A stretch of DNA of 12,991 nucleotides from an uncultured Collinsella sp. GTDB lineage: Bacteria; Actinomycetota; Coriobacteriia; Coriobacteriales; Coriobacteriaceae. The notes under the pieces are model-generated. The model did no database searches. It was given only the letters and a program-made list of their open reading frames with translations, and was not told the DNA's origin. The position numbers and the translations under genes were made by a program. Where the stretch lies: positions 1 to 12,991 of the forward strand of contig CAUBGU010000047.1 of assembly GCA_958435545.1 (NCBI GenBank). The letters run 5' to 3'. Every line of letters starts with the position of its first letter. Within the stretch, counting starts at the first letter, position 1. Shown one piece after another: positions 12,757 through 12,991 of the stretch.

Positions 12757-12991
12757 ATGGAGTTGAAGATTTCGATCGTGACGTGCTCGGATACGCGCGA
12801 CCTTGCCCAGGACGAGGCTGGGGCCGCACTCGAGGAGCTTATCGAGGCACAGGGCTGGACGGTCGCCTCACATGTGGTCGTGCGCGACGACGTCAGCGAG
12901 ATTGGTGATGCCATCGTGGAGGCCGCCGATGAGTGTCACGCCAATGTCGTGCTCACCTGCGGCGGCACGGGGCTTTCGATGCGCGATGTGA
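12757..12991 (+). CDS. MogA/MoaB family molybdenum cofactor protein (3' end beyond window)
   Basis: First 78 codons of a MogA/MoaB-type protein, which adenylylates molybdopterin before MoeA acts. The N-terminus ISIVTCSDTR is the first strand of the MoCF-binding fold. The substrate-binding loop VVLTCGGTGLSMRDV (64-78) is the family signature and lies at the window edge. It starts at ATG 12757, 10 nt after the moeA stop; its AGGAGG site overlaps the moeA stop codon, so both form one operon. MogA and MoaB cannot be told apart from this part. It is cut off only by the window boundary; no frameshift is seen. Confidence 0.92.
   Translation, partial: MELKISIVTCSDTRDLAQDEAGAALEELIEAQGWTVASHVVVRDDVSEIGDAIVEAADECHANVVLTCGGTGLSMRDV

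Noticed and set aside
1..12991. tRNA genes, CRISPR arrays, insertion sequences, toxin-antitoxin or defence genes
   Set aside because: None recognised on either strand. The palindromes are not regularly spaced and no transposase or cas-like protein is present.

Overview
This window looks like chromosomal DNA of a high-GC Gram-positive bacterium of the Coriobacteriia, most likely Collinsella or a close relative. That placement is inferred from the G/C-ending codons, frequent GTG/TTG starts, the overall look of the proteins, and short palindromes I associate with this group. No 16S gene or other decisive marker is present. Almost everything is housekeeping or metabolic. I see no phage, insertion sequence, CRISPR array, toxin-antitoxin pair or rearranged island.

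Left part (1-3300): a HAD-family hydrolase reads leftward. Divergent from it, after a promoter and a leader of about 125 nt, is rpsA (ribosomal protein S1, four S1 domains, TTG start), closed by a clear intrinsic terminator. About 265 nt further on is rnpB, the RNase P RNA, with an extended -10 promoter. It is followed by an unexplained element of two long tandem hairpins (3082-3286).

Middle (3300-8300): a YigZ/IMPACT-family gene converges on a small C_GCAxxG_C_C redox-type protein, with a perfect 13-bp stem between them. Divergent from the latter is a metY-like PLP enzyme (O-acetylhomoserine sulfhydrylase type) with its own terminator. A DHA2-like MFS exporter and xpt (xanthine phosphoribosyltransferase) follow.

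Right part (8270-12991): a short stand-alone GGQ release-factor-like protein sits between two palindromes of one repeat family (8277-8307 and 8722-8792); a decayed third copy lies at 66-97. Facing it on the minus strand are a CLC antiporter whose filter motif matches the fluoride-exporting CLC-F type and, downstream in the same direction, a diacylglycerol-kinase-family lipid kinase; the two probably share a transcript. Divergent from the CLC gene, the molybdenum-cofactor genes moeA and mogA/moaB begin a tight operon that runs off the right edge.

The points most worth a second look are the double hairpin after rnpB, the palindrome family around the GGQ protein, a hairpin that would cover the rpsA ribosome binding site, and the fluoride-type CLC with no visible fluoride riboswitch.
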